Assembly: GCA_030426705.1 (NCBI GenBank)
Contig: JAUHXW010000011.1
Span: 1 to 19,595, forward strand
Direction: 5' to 3'
From: Gammaproteobacteria bacterium
GTDB lineage: Bacteria > Pseudomonadota > Gammaproteobacteria > Xanthomonadales > Marinicellaceae
DNA length: 19,595 nt
The position numbers and the translations under genes were made by a program. Shown here in pieces: positions 7,119 through 13,600 of this stretch. The notes below the pieces were generated by a model. It was not told the origin of the DNA and ran no database searches. It saw only the letters and a list, made by a program, of their open reading frames with translations. Position 1 is the stretch's first letter; each line of letters begins with the position of its first letter.

Positions 7119-8552
7119 ATGCGCGATTACATCAATTTTTACATCAACGGTGAGTGGGTTGTGCCTGCTGGCAGAGAGCGACTCGATGTCATCAATCCAG
7201 CCAACGAACAAGTGGCTGGACAAATTTCATTGGGAAATGCTGCAGATGTGGATTCGGCGGTTCAGGCCGCCAGCGAAGCTTTTCAATCATTTTCACAAAC
7301 CACCAGGCAGGAACGCCTTGATTTGCTTAATGCCATTTGTGCTGAATACAAGAAAAGGTCGGCTGATATAGCCGCAGCCATCACTGAAGAAATGGGCGCA
7401 CCCAAATGGCTCAGTGAGTCCAATCAGGCGGCATCGGGTTATTTGCATTTCAAATCGGCCATTAAAGTTTTGGAAGAATTTGATTTCGAATTTCAGCAAG
7501 ATACGGCGTTGATTCACAAGGAACCGATTGGTGTTTGTGGGTTTATCACACCGTGGAATTGGCCGGTCAATCAAATTGGCTGTAAATTGGCGCCCGCATT
7601 GGCGACTGGGTGTACCGTGGTGTGGAAACCCTCAGAAGTGGCGCCATTTTCGGCTTATTTGTTGATGCAAGTGTTGCATGATGCCGGTGTACCCAAAGGT
7701 GTGGTTAATATGGTCAATGGTGACGGGCCGACTGTGGGTTCTGCCATTTCAAAACACCCAGATATTCACATGGTTTCGTTTACTGGTTCAACCCGGGCGG
7801 GCATTGCGGTAGCACAAGATGCCGCACCAGGTATCAAACGGGTGACTCAGGAATTGGGTGGTAAATCGGCCAACATCATCCTGGATGATTTGTCCGAAGC
7901 AGCTTTTGCCAAAGCAGTCGCTGGCGGTGTTAAAACCATGTGCGTCAACAGCGGGCAAAACTGTAATGCACCCTCTCGCATGTTTGTGCCGAAAAAACGA
8001 TTGGCCGAAGCTGAACAGATTGTTGCCAAAACCATGCAAAAAATTACTGTAGGAGCCCCAGAAGATGACAACACGTTTGCTGGTCCAGTGGTATCAAAAC
8101 TGCAATGGGACAGGATCCAAAACCTGATACAGCAAGGCATCGAAGAAGGTGCCCAAGTGTTGACCGGTGGTTTGGGCAAACCTGAAGGACTGGATGTGGG
8201 TTATTACGTTAAACCAACGGCGTTTACTGCAGTCAGCAATGACATGAACATAGCGCGCAATGAAATATTTGGCCCGGTTTTGTGTCTGATTGCCTATGAC
8301 TCGGATGATGAAGCGATTCAAATGGCCAATGACAATGATTATGGTTTATCAGGTTATGTTTCTGGTGCAGACCAAGACCGTGTCAATAAAGTGGCCGGGC
8401 AATTGCGTGCCGGCATGATTCACCTCAATGGTGCGCAAATGGATCGCACCGCGCCGTTTGGCGGTTATAAACATTCAGGCAATGGCCGAGAACGAGGGCC
8501 GCAGGGTTTTGAGGAGTTTTTGGAAACCAAAGCGTTGTTAGGTACAGGATAA
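7119..8552 (+). CDS. NAD(P)-dependent aldehyde dehydrogenase
   Basis: A 477-residue cytoplasmic enzyme of the aldehyde dehydrogenase superfamily, which oxidises an aldehyde to its acid with NAD(P)+. The key residues are present: N147 in TPWNWP, general base E245 in QELGGKS, nucleophile C282 in NSGQNCNAPSR, EIFGPV for the cofactor, and a C-terminal PFGGYKHSGNGRE motif. The length is normal. The start is the ATG at 7119 (MRDYINFYINGEWV), the usual position before the INGEW motif; there is no evident Shine-Dalgarno sequence. The substrate cannot be assigned: the sequence lacks any diagnostic of betaine-aldehyde, succinate-semialdehyde or methylmalonate-semialdehyde enzymes that I can recognise. 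The next gene starts 3 nt after its stop, so it heads a three-gene run with two small membrane proteins. Confidence 0.93.
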   Translation: MRDYINFYINGEWVVPAGRERLDVINPANEQVAGQISLGNAADVDSAVQAASEAFQSFSQTTRQERLDLLNAICAEYKKRSADIAAAITEEMGAPKWLSESNQAASGYLHFKSAIKVLEEFDFEFQQDTALIHKEPIGVCGFITPWNWPVNQIGCKLAPALATGCTVVWKPSEVAPFSAYLLMQVLHDAGVPKGVVNMVNGDGPTVGSAISKHPDIHMVSFTGSTRAGIAVAQDAAPGIKRVTQELGGKSANIILDDLSEAAFAKAVAGGVKTMCVNSGQNCNAPSRMFVPKKRLAEAEQIVAKTMQKITVGAPEDDNTFAGPVVSKLQWDRIQNLIQQGIEEGAQVLTGGLGKPEGLDVGYYVKPTAFTAVSNDMNIARNEIFGPVLCLIAYDSDDEAIQMANDNDYGLSGYVSGADQDRVNKVAGQLRAGMIHLNGAQMDRTAPFGGYKHSGNGRERGPQGFEEFLETKALLGTG

Positions 8553-8555
8553 CAG

Positions 8556-8984
8556 ATGAAATTAGCGCAAATCATCCTCAGTAACATGCCCAATAACCGC
8601 AGCCCGCTCAGTTGGGTGGTGTTTATTCTGATCATGTTGGTGATGATTCCAATCCTGATATTGATGATTATCCTGATTCCGGTGATGCTGATCATCAACA
8701 TGATTAAATTAAAGTTTTTTCCCAACAAAAACCCGAAAACTTTTGTCACCCCTTTTGGCTTTGCCAGTTATTCTCAAGTGGACAGAACCGTGTTGAACTA
8801 TCCCTGGCATGACATCGAGAAAGCTGAAATGTGGAACCAGCAAGGCAAAACTTTCCCTGTGATTTTCCTGCGCTCGGGCGAGCCCGTAAAACTCATAGGC
8901 ATCACCTTGGAGCAAATCAAATCACTGTGCGCTCAACACAACATCACTTTTTACGAAGAAGTGGTGATTGTTCAAGATGTGTGA
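8556..8984 (+). CDS. Small membrane protein with cytoplasmic C-terminal domain, unknown
   Basis: I do not recognise this 142-residue protein. Residues about 18-52 are an unbroken hydrophobic stretch of Ile, Leu, Met and Val with prolines at 35 and 45, enough for a tight membrane hairpin or one long helix. It is followed by a basic boundary (KLKFFPNKNPK). The remaining 80 residues are soluble, with a strand-rich centre (SYSQVDRTVLNYPWHDIEKAEMWN, then TFPVIFLRSGEPVKLIGI) and a closing helix. That pattern resembles small bacterial PH-like domains, but this is a guess. The ATG is 3 nt after the aldehyde dehydrogenase stop and the following gene starts 5 nt after this one, so the three are very probably co-transcribed. 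Confidence 0.75.
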   Translation: MKLAQIILSNMPNNRSPLSWVVFILIMLVMIPILILMIILIPVMLIINMIKLKFFPNKNPKTFVTPFGFASYSQVDRTVLNYPWHDIEKAEMWNQQGKTFPVIFLRSGEPVKLIGITLEQIKSLCAQHNITFYEEVVIVQDV

Positions 8985-8989
8985 CTTTT

Positions 8990-9361
8990 ATGGCGAAGTT
9001 AACCCTATCAGTTAAAGCAGGTCAACGGCTAAAGGTTTTCAGTCGCAAATTCAGCAGTGTGCCGATGACTTATGAGTTTGACGCGGAACCTGCTGGAACC
9101 GAAAAGGTTTCAGGTATCGTTGAGGTTGAAATCACCCAGACTTTATTCCGAAAAAAACAGCTGAAACTGCCTTTACAAGAACACAATGTCATCAAAGCAT
9201 CGATGTGGGACACCTTTATGGATGTTTACGTGACCCCCGATGTTGATGTGCAAGTTGAAGTGCCAAAAAGAAGCATGAGTGCAAAACCTGTCATCATCGG
9301 TTTGATTTTAGTGGTATTGGCTTTGGCATCTGTAGTGATGGTAACCGCTTTTAATCAATAA
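8990..9361 (+). CDS. Tail-anchored small membrane protein, unknown
   Basis: A 123-residue protein I cannot name. The start is the ATG at 8990 (MAKLTLSVKAGQRLKVFSRKF), just after the previous stop. The open frame reaches back to 8831, but that part lies inside the upstream gene and has the composition of a shadow frame. Residues 1-95 look like a beta-rich soluble domain with a basic patch (FRKKQLKL) and alternating strands (VTPDVDVQVEVPKR). Residues about 98-120 are one hydrophobic helix (VIIGLILVVLALASVVMVTAF) ending three residues from the C-terminus. The topology is thus tail-anchored with the domain in the cytoplasm. Together with the preceding protein it may form a membrane complex whose link to the dehydrogenase is positional only. 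Confidence 0.7.
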   Translation: MAKLTLSVKAGQRLKVFSRKFSSVPMTYEFDAEPAGTEKVSGIVEVEITQTLFRKKQLKLPLQEHNVIKASMWDTFMDVYVTPDVDVQVEVPKRSMSAKPVIIGLILVVLALASVVMVTAFNQ

Positions 9362-9443
9362 TCCTAACCAATCAAAGGTTTCTTAAAGCTTTAATAAAAC
9401 ATTGATAATACATAAGGCGATGGCCACTGCCAAAAACTGTTTA

Positions 9444-9662
9444 TTAGAGCGCCTCATAGGTAAAAACCTCCGTAATAGGTTTGTCAAAAGCCACTGCTAT
9501 TTTAAAAGCCACTTCTAAAGATGGTGAATATTTATTGTGCTCAATGGCGTTGATGGTTTGGCGGGTTACGCCAACCATGTCAGCCAATTGTTGTTGTGTC
9601 ATTTCACCACAATGAAATCGCAAGGTTCTGATGTGATTGTTGATTTTGTTTGAATTGCCCAT
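9444..9662 (-). CDS. Short XRE-family transcriptional regulator
   Basis: A 72-residue protein that is almost only a Cro/CI-type helix-turn-helix: TQQQLADMVGVTRQTINAIE at 22-41 is the DNA-binding unit. The following HNKYSPSLEVAFKIAVAFDKPITEVFTYE is the standard C-terminal half of the short YozG-like XRE group. It overlaps the upstream membrane-protein gene by one base (TGATG), so the pair is translationally coupled. Short regulators of this type commonly sit beside a small membrane protein, and the pair usually controls itself. The promoter region at 10086-10151, with two GACAT palindromes, is the obvious target. There is no ligand domain, so any signal probably comes through the membrane partner; that part is inference. 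Confidence 0.9.
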   Translation of the reverse strand: MGNSNKINNHIRTLRFHCGEMTQQQLADMVGVTRQTINAIEHNKYSPSLEVAFKIAVAFDKPITEVFTYEAL

Positions 9663-10078
9663 CAGAACCCCCGGCGGAAAGCGCGCAATTGTTGAATTTG
9701 ATTAAGTACCTCTGCAAAAATGGCAACACCATTGATGGTGTGGATAAACCAGAAGTTACCTGGCACTGTCATGGCCACAACAATGGCTGCAAATATACCA
9801 ATGTGTAGAATATAGGAGCTGATCCTATCCGCTTTCATTTCAATCAAGCGTTGCCTTTCATCTACGGTGTCTTCTTTGTATTTAATGGCAATGGCCACTT
9901 GTCCAATTACGATGAAAGTAACCAATAAACCCATGTATTTGAAATATTGAATGATGTGGGGTGATTCCATATTGCCATTCACTGGTGGAAGCACATTCAG
10001 ATAATAGAGGCTGTATATGGTTATTTCTGCGATCAGGCAAACCCATAAACTTTTTTCTTGGAAAGATAATTGATTCAT
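9662..10078 (-). CDS. Four-helix membrane protein, partner of XRE regulator (DUF2178-like)
   Basis: A 138-residue inner-membrane protein with four predicted helices, at about 12-32, 46-66, 90-108 and 110-128. A conserved-looking cytoplasmic loop between helices 2 and 3 reads KEDTVDERQRLIEMKADRIS. That loop (DER-x-x-x-I-x-x-K-A-x-R-I/S) is typical of the small membrane proteins found next to short XRE regulators, often labelled DUF2178 or similar. The ATG at 10076-10078 is 21 bases downstream of the inverted-repeat region. The product's role in other species is not established; sensing of membrane state or tuning of the regulator are the usual suggestions. It is first in a two-gene leftward operon. 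Confidence 0.8.
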   Translation of the reverse strand: MNQLSFQEKSLWVCLIAEITIYSLYYLNVLPPVNGNMESPHIIQYFKYMGLLVTFIVIGQVAIAIKYKEDTVDERQRLIEMKADRISSYILHIGIFAAIVVAMTVPGNFWFIHTINGVAIFAEVLNQIQQLRAFRRGF

Positions 10079-10085
10079 AATTTAA

Positions 10086-10151
10086 TGTAAAAAATATTGG
10101 ACATGATGTCTATTATGCATGACATGTCTACAATGTCAAATATTTTTTACA
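10086..10151. promoter_or_regulatory. 66-bp inverted repeat with nested GACAT palindromes (probable operator)
   Basis: Outer arms 10086-10104 and 10133-10151 are 19 nt each and match except at one position (TGTAAAAAATATTGGACAT against the complement of ATGTCAAATATTTTTTACA). Inside or overlapping them are two smaller perfect palindromes, GACATgATGTC (10100-10110) and GACATGTC (10121-10128). Their centres are about 19-20 bp apart, which is two helical turns. A wider TGACA-9-TGTCA dyad spans 10120-10138. The whole lies between the XRE operon and the SO_0444 exporter and overlaps the leftward promoter. Binding by the XRE protein is inferred. Confidence 0.6.
10110..10139 (-). promoter_or_regulatory. 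Sigma-70 type promoter of the membrane protein/XRE operon
   Basis: On the minus strand a perfect TTGACA (10134-10139) is followed after 18 bases by TAATAG (10110-10115), or after 16 bases by CATAAT (10112-10117). Transcription would start near 10103, about 25 bases before the ATG. The spacer contains the palindrome GACATGTC and the start region overlaps GACATgATGTC, so a repressor bound at either site would block polymerase. Confidence 0.6.
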
Positions 10152-10158
10152 CAGGGAT

Positions 10159-10189
10159 TTGATTTGTTTAGTAGATTTGTCGGTATAAT
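10159..10189 (+). promoter_or_regulatory. Candidate promoter of the SO_0444 exporter
   Basis: A consensus TATAAT stands at 10184-10189. The best -35 is TTGATT at 10159-10164, with a long 19-base spacer; a 19-base spacer is a feature of promoters activated by MerR-type metal regulators, but I see no clear dyad in it. Transcription would begin near 10196. That rules out the in-frame starts at 10119 and 10188 and supports the ATG at 10221. Confidence 0.45.
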
Positions 10190-10220
10190 GTCGATAGAGT
10201 TACATAAGTTACACAATAAG

Positions 10221-11270
10221 ATGTCTTGGTTAATTGCATATTTTGATGCTTTATGGGTTTTGACTTTAGATGCAGCACCCTGGTTGGTGCTGGGTTTGGT
10301 CATAGGTGGCTTATTCAAAAGTTTAATTCCAACGGCTTTTTTGCATAAGCACCTGACCAAACCGGGTTTGGGTTCAATTGTTAAAGCAGCCATTCTGGGC
10401 GCACCATTGCCCTTATGTTCTTGTGGCGTGATTCCGGCGGCCATGGGTTTAAGGCAGGCTGGTGCATCAAAGCCGGCCACCACTTCTTTTTTGGTTTCAA
10501 CTCCGGAAACCGGAGTGGACTCCATCAGCATCAGTTATGCCATGTTGGGTCCTTTTATGGCCATCATTAGGCCATTTGCTGCTTTGTTTTCTGCTATGTT
10601 AACTGGCTTGTTGGTGTTGTTTTTCGATAAGGACAATGTGGTCAAAACCGAGCCGGTTAAATCTTGTTGTGGCGGCGGTGAAGCAAAAGAGAAAGCGTCT
10701 GTACAAAAATCATCGGTTTTCGCCGAAGCCATTGAAGGGGTTCATTATGCTTTTGATGATTTGTTGCAAAGTATTTTGAAATGGTTGGTGATTGGTCTGT
10801 TGTTTGCTGCGGCTGTGCAAGCCTTTGTGCCAGAAGATTGGTTGTTGCGATGGGGTGACAGCTGGATGGCGATGGTGGTGATGCTGTTTGTGGGCATCCC
10901 GATGTATGTTTGTGCCACCGGTTCCACACCAATTGCGGCAGGTTTTCTGATGGCAGGAATTTCACCAGGTGCGGTATTGGTTTATTTGTTAGCAGGGCCT
11001 GCCACCAATATGGCAACTTTGGGCGTGGTCAAAGAACAAATGGGTTTGCGCACCATGTGGTTGTACTTATCCGGTATCATATTCAGCGCCTTACTGATGG
11101 GTGTTGTGGCCAATGTCTTTGCTGATTATTTCAATGTTCATGCCAGTGCCAGTCACGCTCATGAAATGTTACCCTTTTGGTTACAATTGTTAAGTTTTGT
11201 GGTGTTGTTTATCTATTCGGTTAAACCATTGTTCCGCAACAAGCCAACTACTGATTGTTGTTCTGAATAG
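10221..11270 (+). CDS. SO_0444-family Cu/Zn efflux permease
   Basis: A 349-residue polytopic inner-membrane protein of the ArsP_1/DUF318 permease group, closest in pattern to the SO_0444 Cu/Zn exporters. Diagnostic segments are APLPLCSCGVIPAAMGLRQAGASKPATTSFLVSTPETGVDS (about 61-101, cysteines at 66 and 68), VGIPMYVCATGSTPIAAGFL (224-243, C231) and AGPATNMATLG (258-268). Between the two membrane halves is a cytoplasmic linker with a CCGGG motif (149-153). The C-terminus has HASASHAH (307-314) and ends CCSE, all plausible soft-metal ligands. I start at ATG 10221 (MSWLIAYFDALWVLTLDAAPW), where family similarity begins and which lies after the TATAAT at 10184. The frame extends to 10119, but the extra 34 residues run across the operator region. 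Metal specificity is from family knowledge. Confidence 0.88.
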   Translation: MSWLIAYFDALWVLTLDAAPWLVLGLVIGGLFKSLIPTAFLHKHLTKPGLGSIVKAAILGAPLPLCSCGVIPAAMGLRQAGASKPATTSFLVSTPETGVDSISISYAMLGPFMAIIRPFAALFSAMLTGLLVLFFDKDNVVKTEPVKSCCGGGEAKEKASVQKSSVFAEAIEGVHYAFDDLLQSILKWLVIGLLFAAAVQAFVPEDWLLRWGDSWMAMVVMLFVGIPMYVCATGSTPIAAGFLMAGISPGAVLVYLLAGPATNMATLGVVKEQMGLRTMWLYLSGIIFSALLMGVVANVFADYFNVHASASHAHEMLPFWLQLLSFVVLFIYSVKPLFRNKPTTDCCSE

Positions 11271-11323
11271 AAGAGACCTTTGCTTGATTCGTGATCAAAG
11301 ATAAAAAGTTTAAAATGTGCCAC

Positions 11324-11360
11324 GGAGAGCTGCTGAGCAGCTCGACCCACCGAGCCGGTT
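11324..11360 (+). repeat. Palindromic intergenic repeat, copy B
   Basis: A 37-bp unit: GGA, the palindrome GAGCTGCTgAGCAGCTC (11327-11343), then GACCCACCGAGCCGGTT. It differs from the copy at 11615 at one position. Its GC content is well above that of the flanking DNA. It is of the size and shape of REP-type palindromes, but the sequence is not one I recognise as a named family. Confidence 0.8.
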
Positions 11361-11390
11361 AGGCAGCGCAGGCAATGAATACATTTCGAT

Positions 11391-11464
11391 TTTTGCGAAG
11401 CAAAAGAAGAAGTGTTTGAATGCCGTAGCGCGTGAATGGAGTTAAGGCGGTTTTGCGAAGCAAA
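11391..11464. repeat. Two TTTTGCgaaGCAAA palindromic words
   Basis: TTTTGC-gaa-GCAAAA stands at 11391-11405 and TTTTGC-gaa-GCAAA at 11451-11464, 60 bases apart. Each is an inverted repeat with a three-base loop and each is followed by a GAAG-rich stretch. They lie between repeat copies B and C and look like further modules of the same intergenic element. Confidence 0.6.
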
Positions 11465-11578
11465 GAAGCCTTGATGCAATGAGCGATAAGCCGTGAGCGA
11501 TAGCGAAATCTTTAGCACTGAATGTTCGTTTTCTATTTTGCTCAAGGAATTTGATTGAATTTTTGTCAGGCATTCTTT

Positions 11579-11614
11579 AGCATGTATTGATACAAAAGCA
11601 TGTATTGATACAAA
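11579..11614. repeat. 18-bp tandem repeat, two copies
   Basis: AGCATGTATTGATACAAA occurs twice head to tail, at 11579-11596 and 11597-11614, with no mismatch, directly before palindromic repeat copy C. Each unit contains TGTATtgATACA, a 12-base near-symmetric dyad (TGTAT/ATACA around TG). This could be an insertion-generated duplication or a binding site pair. Confidence 0.8.
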
Positions 11615-11651
11615 GGAGAGCTGCTGAGCAGCTCGACCCGCCGAGCCGGTT
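11615..11651 (+). repeat. Palindromic intergenic repeat, copy C
   Basis: The same 37-bp unit as at 11324, with one mismatch (ACCCGCC for ACCCACC). It is followed at 11653-11667 by GTGAGCGATAGCGAA, a word also present at 11493-11507. The element thus appears modular, with the order of words differing between copies. Confidence 0.8.
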
Positions 11652-11788
11652 GGTGAGCGATAGCGAATCAGAGGCGAAGAGCGCGAAGTTATAAGCCATG
11701 CCCGCTGCGGTCGCTTTCACTTTAGTCGGGAACAAAAGTGAATGAAGCCCCAAGGGCATACCTTTTTACAATTTATGGGGAATGGGGT

Positions 11789-13573
11789 TTGATTAAAAAC
11801 TGGCAATTGGCATACAGATTTTCACAATTGTTGTGTTGTTGCTTTGTTGTGCTCTTTTTAATGGGCAGCCAATCTCTTGCGGCTACAGAACCTTCAATAT
11901 CCCAGTTAATCGAACAATGTCAATCATTAGAGGACGACAAGCCGAAGGAGGCCGTAAATCTTGCCAAATCCATCATCGAAAAAATAGACAAACTGAATAA
12001 TCCCGTTAATTATGGACTTGCCCTGGGGTGCATGGGATGGTCATATGCAGTTCTTGATCAGTTTGACCAGTCTCGGCAAAGTGCTTTCCAATTAGAAAAG
12101 TTGGCTTCAGGTTTAAATGAGACCGACCATCGGGTTAATTTGCAAAGAAGAGCGGGCAGTATTTTTCATCGATTGGGCGACCGCATCAATGCCACTGAGA
12201 ATTATCAATCAGCCATGCAGTTGGCTCAGAAGCTCGGTTTGCAGACAGAGCAAATCCCATTGTTGGTTAATTTGGGTGTGCTTAACTCGGAATTGAAAGC
12301 ACATGAAAAAGCGATTAACAGTTACTACCTGGCATTAGAGTTGATGGAAGAGCTCGGAGATTTTCGCTACCACGCGCCTGTTTTGTTTAACTTAGCTGCT
12401 ACTTTAAATGGTCAGAGCAGGTATCAAGAAGCGCTTGATATTTATCAACAGGTGGAAGCGCAGATCAATGAGCACTGGCCTACCCAAAGAGTGATACAGG
12501 TTTATTTTGGCTTGGCAACTGTTCATGCGGGTCTCGAACACAAAGCCGAGACTCAATCTTACATTGAAAAAATTGAGGCGCTACAAGGGGAAAACCCTGA
12601 AACCAATTTGACTTATTACAGTTTTGCAGTTTTTAAGGCGTTGCAAGCGGTCAAAAATGGCCAAGCTGAAGGCAAACTAGAAATCGCAGACCGTGCTAAA
12701 AGTTATTATTTTTCTGATGAAGGGCAGCAGTTACTGACATCTTCTACCAATCCTTTGAATGTGCTGGCCACATTATATGAACGGCTTGATAAACCGGAAC
12801 AAGCCATAGAAATTTATAAGGCAGCCAAAGCACTTGAGCAAAAGTTTCAGGACAGTTTTAATCGCAAATCCATGGCCCAAATGCAAGCAAGGCTTGATGA
12901 CTTACAGCAAAGCGAAGAAATGGCTGTGTTAAAGGCGCAAAACCAAGAAAATGAAATGGTTTTGACGAAGTCTGCTTATCAACAAACATTAATGATCATA
13001 ACCATAGTATTTTTGTCGGTGATTTTATTGATGATTGTGTTTTGGCAGCAGCATTCGAAAAAACAATTAATCAGACTAACCACAACTGACCCATTGACCA
13101 ACACCAAGAACCGAAGAGGCATTGCCATTTGGAATCAAAACCATAAATTTCCGGAAGCACCGTTTCAAAGGTATTTATGGTTGATTGATATTGATAATTT
13201 CAGAAGGGTTAATGATGATATTGGTCATGATGTCGGGGATACGGCATTAGCTACTTTGGCTGATACTTTACAAAAATTCAAAAACCAGGATCGCTGTTTA
13301 GGTCGATGGGGTGGTGAGGAATTTTTATTAATTACTCAGGATATAGCGCATGCCGATTTGGATACATTTGCTGATGAATTGTTAAAAGCCATTGCCAAAA
13401 CGGAAGTCATACATGGCGTGCATCGGTTTAGTTTACAGGCTTCCATTGGTGTCAGCATCATCAAGGACAGCAGCGATCATAGGTGGAACAGGGCGATTTC
13501 ACAAGCTGACAAGGCACTTTATGTGGCTAAAGACAGGGGGCGTAATTGCATGGTAGTCTCTACCGATTTCTGA
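11789..13573 (+). CDS. TPR-repeat membrane diguanylate cyclase (GGDEF)
   Basis: A 594-residue protein from the TTG at 11789, with GGGG runs just upstream. The frame opens at a GTG at 11738, but that start lies in a stem-loop and adds 17 unlikely residues, while a good signal peptide (SQLLCCCFVVLFLMGSQSLA) follows the TTG. After cleavage come a periplasmic array of TPR-like helices (about 60-370), a coiled stretch, one membrane helix (about 400-420) and a cytoplasmic GGDEF domain to the C-terminus. The active site GGEEF (508-512), the DPLTNTKNRRG and DIDNFRRVNDDIGHDVGD metal/substrate motifs and the ASIGVS strand are intact, so c-di-GMP synthesis is expected. The RxxD feedback site before GGEEF is absent (N and R occupy those places), so product inhibition at that site is unlikely. 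The TPR region would sense a periplasmic protein or peptide. An MFS pseudogene follows 27 nt downstream. Confidence 0.9.
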   Translation: MIKNWQLAYRFSQLLCCCFVVLFLMGSQSLAATEPSISQLIEQCQSLEDDKPKEAVNLAKSIIEKIDKLNNPVNYGLALGCMGWSYAVLDQFDQSRQSAFQLEKLASGLNETDHRVNLQRRAGSIFHRLGDRINATENYQSAMQLAQKLGLQTEQIPLLVNLGVLNSELKAHEKAINSYYLALELMEELGDFRYHAPVLFNLAATLNGQSRYQEALDIYQQVEAQINEHWPTQRVIQVYFGLATVHAGLEHKAETQSYIEKIEALQGENPETNLTYYSFAVFKALQAVKNGQAEGKLEIADRAKSYYFSDEGQQLLTSSTNPLNVLATLYERLDKPEQAIEIYKAAKALEQKFQDSFNRKSMAQMQARLDDLQQSEEMAVLKAQNQENEMVLTKSAYQQTLMIITIVFLSVILLMIVFWQQHSKKQLIRLTTTDPLTNTKNRRGIAIWNQNHKFPEAPFQRYLWLIDIDNFRRVNDDIGHDVGDTALATLADTLQKFKNQDRCLGRWGGEEFLLITQDIAHADLDTFADELLKAIAKTEVIHGVHRFSLQASIGVSIIKDSSDHRWNRAISQADKALYVAKDRGRNCMVVSTDF

Positions 13574-13600
13574 ATGAACGTTACAATTTATCTTTGCTGA

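Larger units (their letters stand above)
11271..11788. other. Repeat-rich intergenic region
   Basis: About 520 bases without a believable gene; minus-strand frames at 11213-11545 and 11577-11759 are low-complexity shadows of the repeats. The DNA is built of recurring short words: two 37-bp palindromic repeat copies (11324, 11615), two TTTTGCgaaGCAAA words (11391, 11451), two GTGAGCGATAGCGAA words (11493, 11653), an 18-bp tandem repeat (11579-11614) and a final stem (TTCACTTT 11716-11723 with AAAGTGAA 11735-11742). A small GCCCcaaGGGC hairpin at 11747-11757, with five T's from 11763, could be a weak terminator of leftover transcription just before the cyclase gene. Confidence 0.7.

Noticed and set aside
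8831..8989. N-terminal extension of the small membrane protein gene
   Set aside because: It lies entirely within the preceding gene in another frame and has a shadow-like composition rich in Arg, His and Cys; the ATG at 8990 is the natural start.
9383..9394. TTAAAGCTTTAA palindrome between convergent genes as a terminator
   Set aside because: It has no loop and no T-run after a GC stem; a 12-bp AT-rich palindrome is weak evidence for termination.
10119..10220. N-terminal extension of the SO_0444 exporter
   Set aside because: It overlaps the operator region and the TATAAT at 10184; family similarity starts at the ATG at 10221.
11213..11759. Minus-strand frames of 110 and 60 residues
   Set aside because: They translate the palindromic repeats (RLGGSSCSAAL-like peptides) and share that sequence only because the repeats do; no start context or family similarity.
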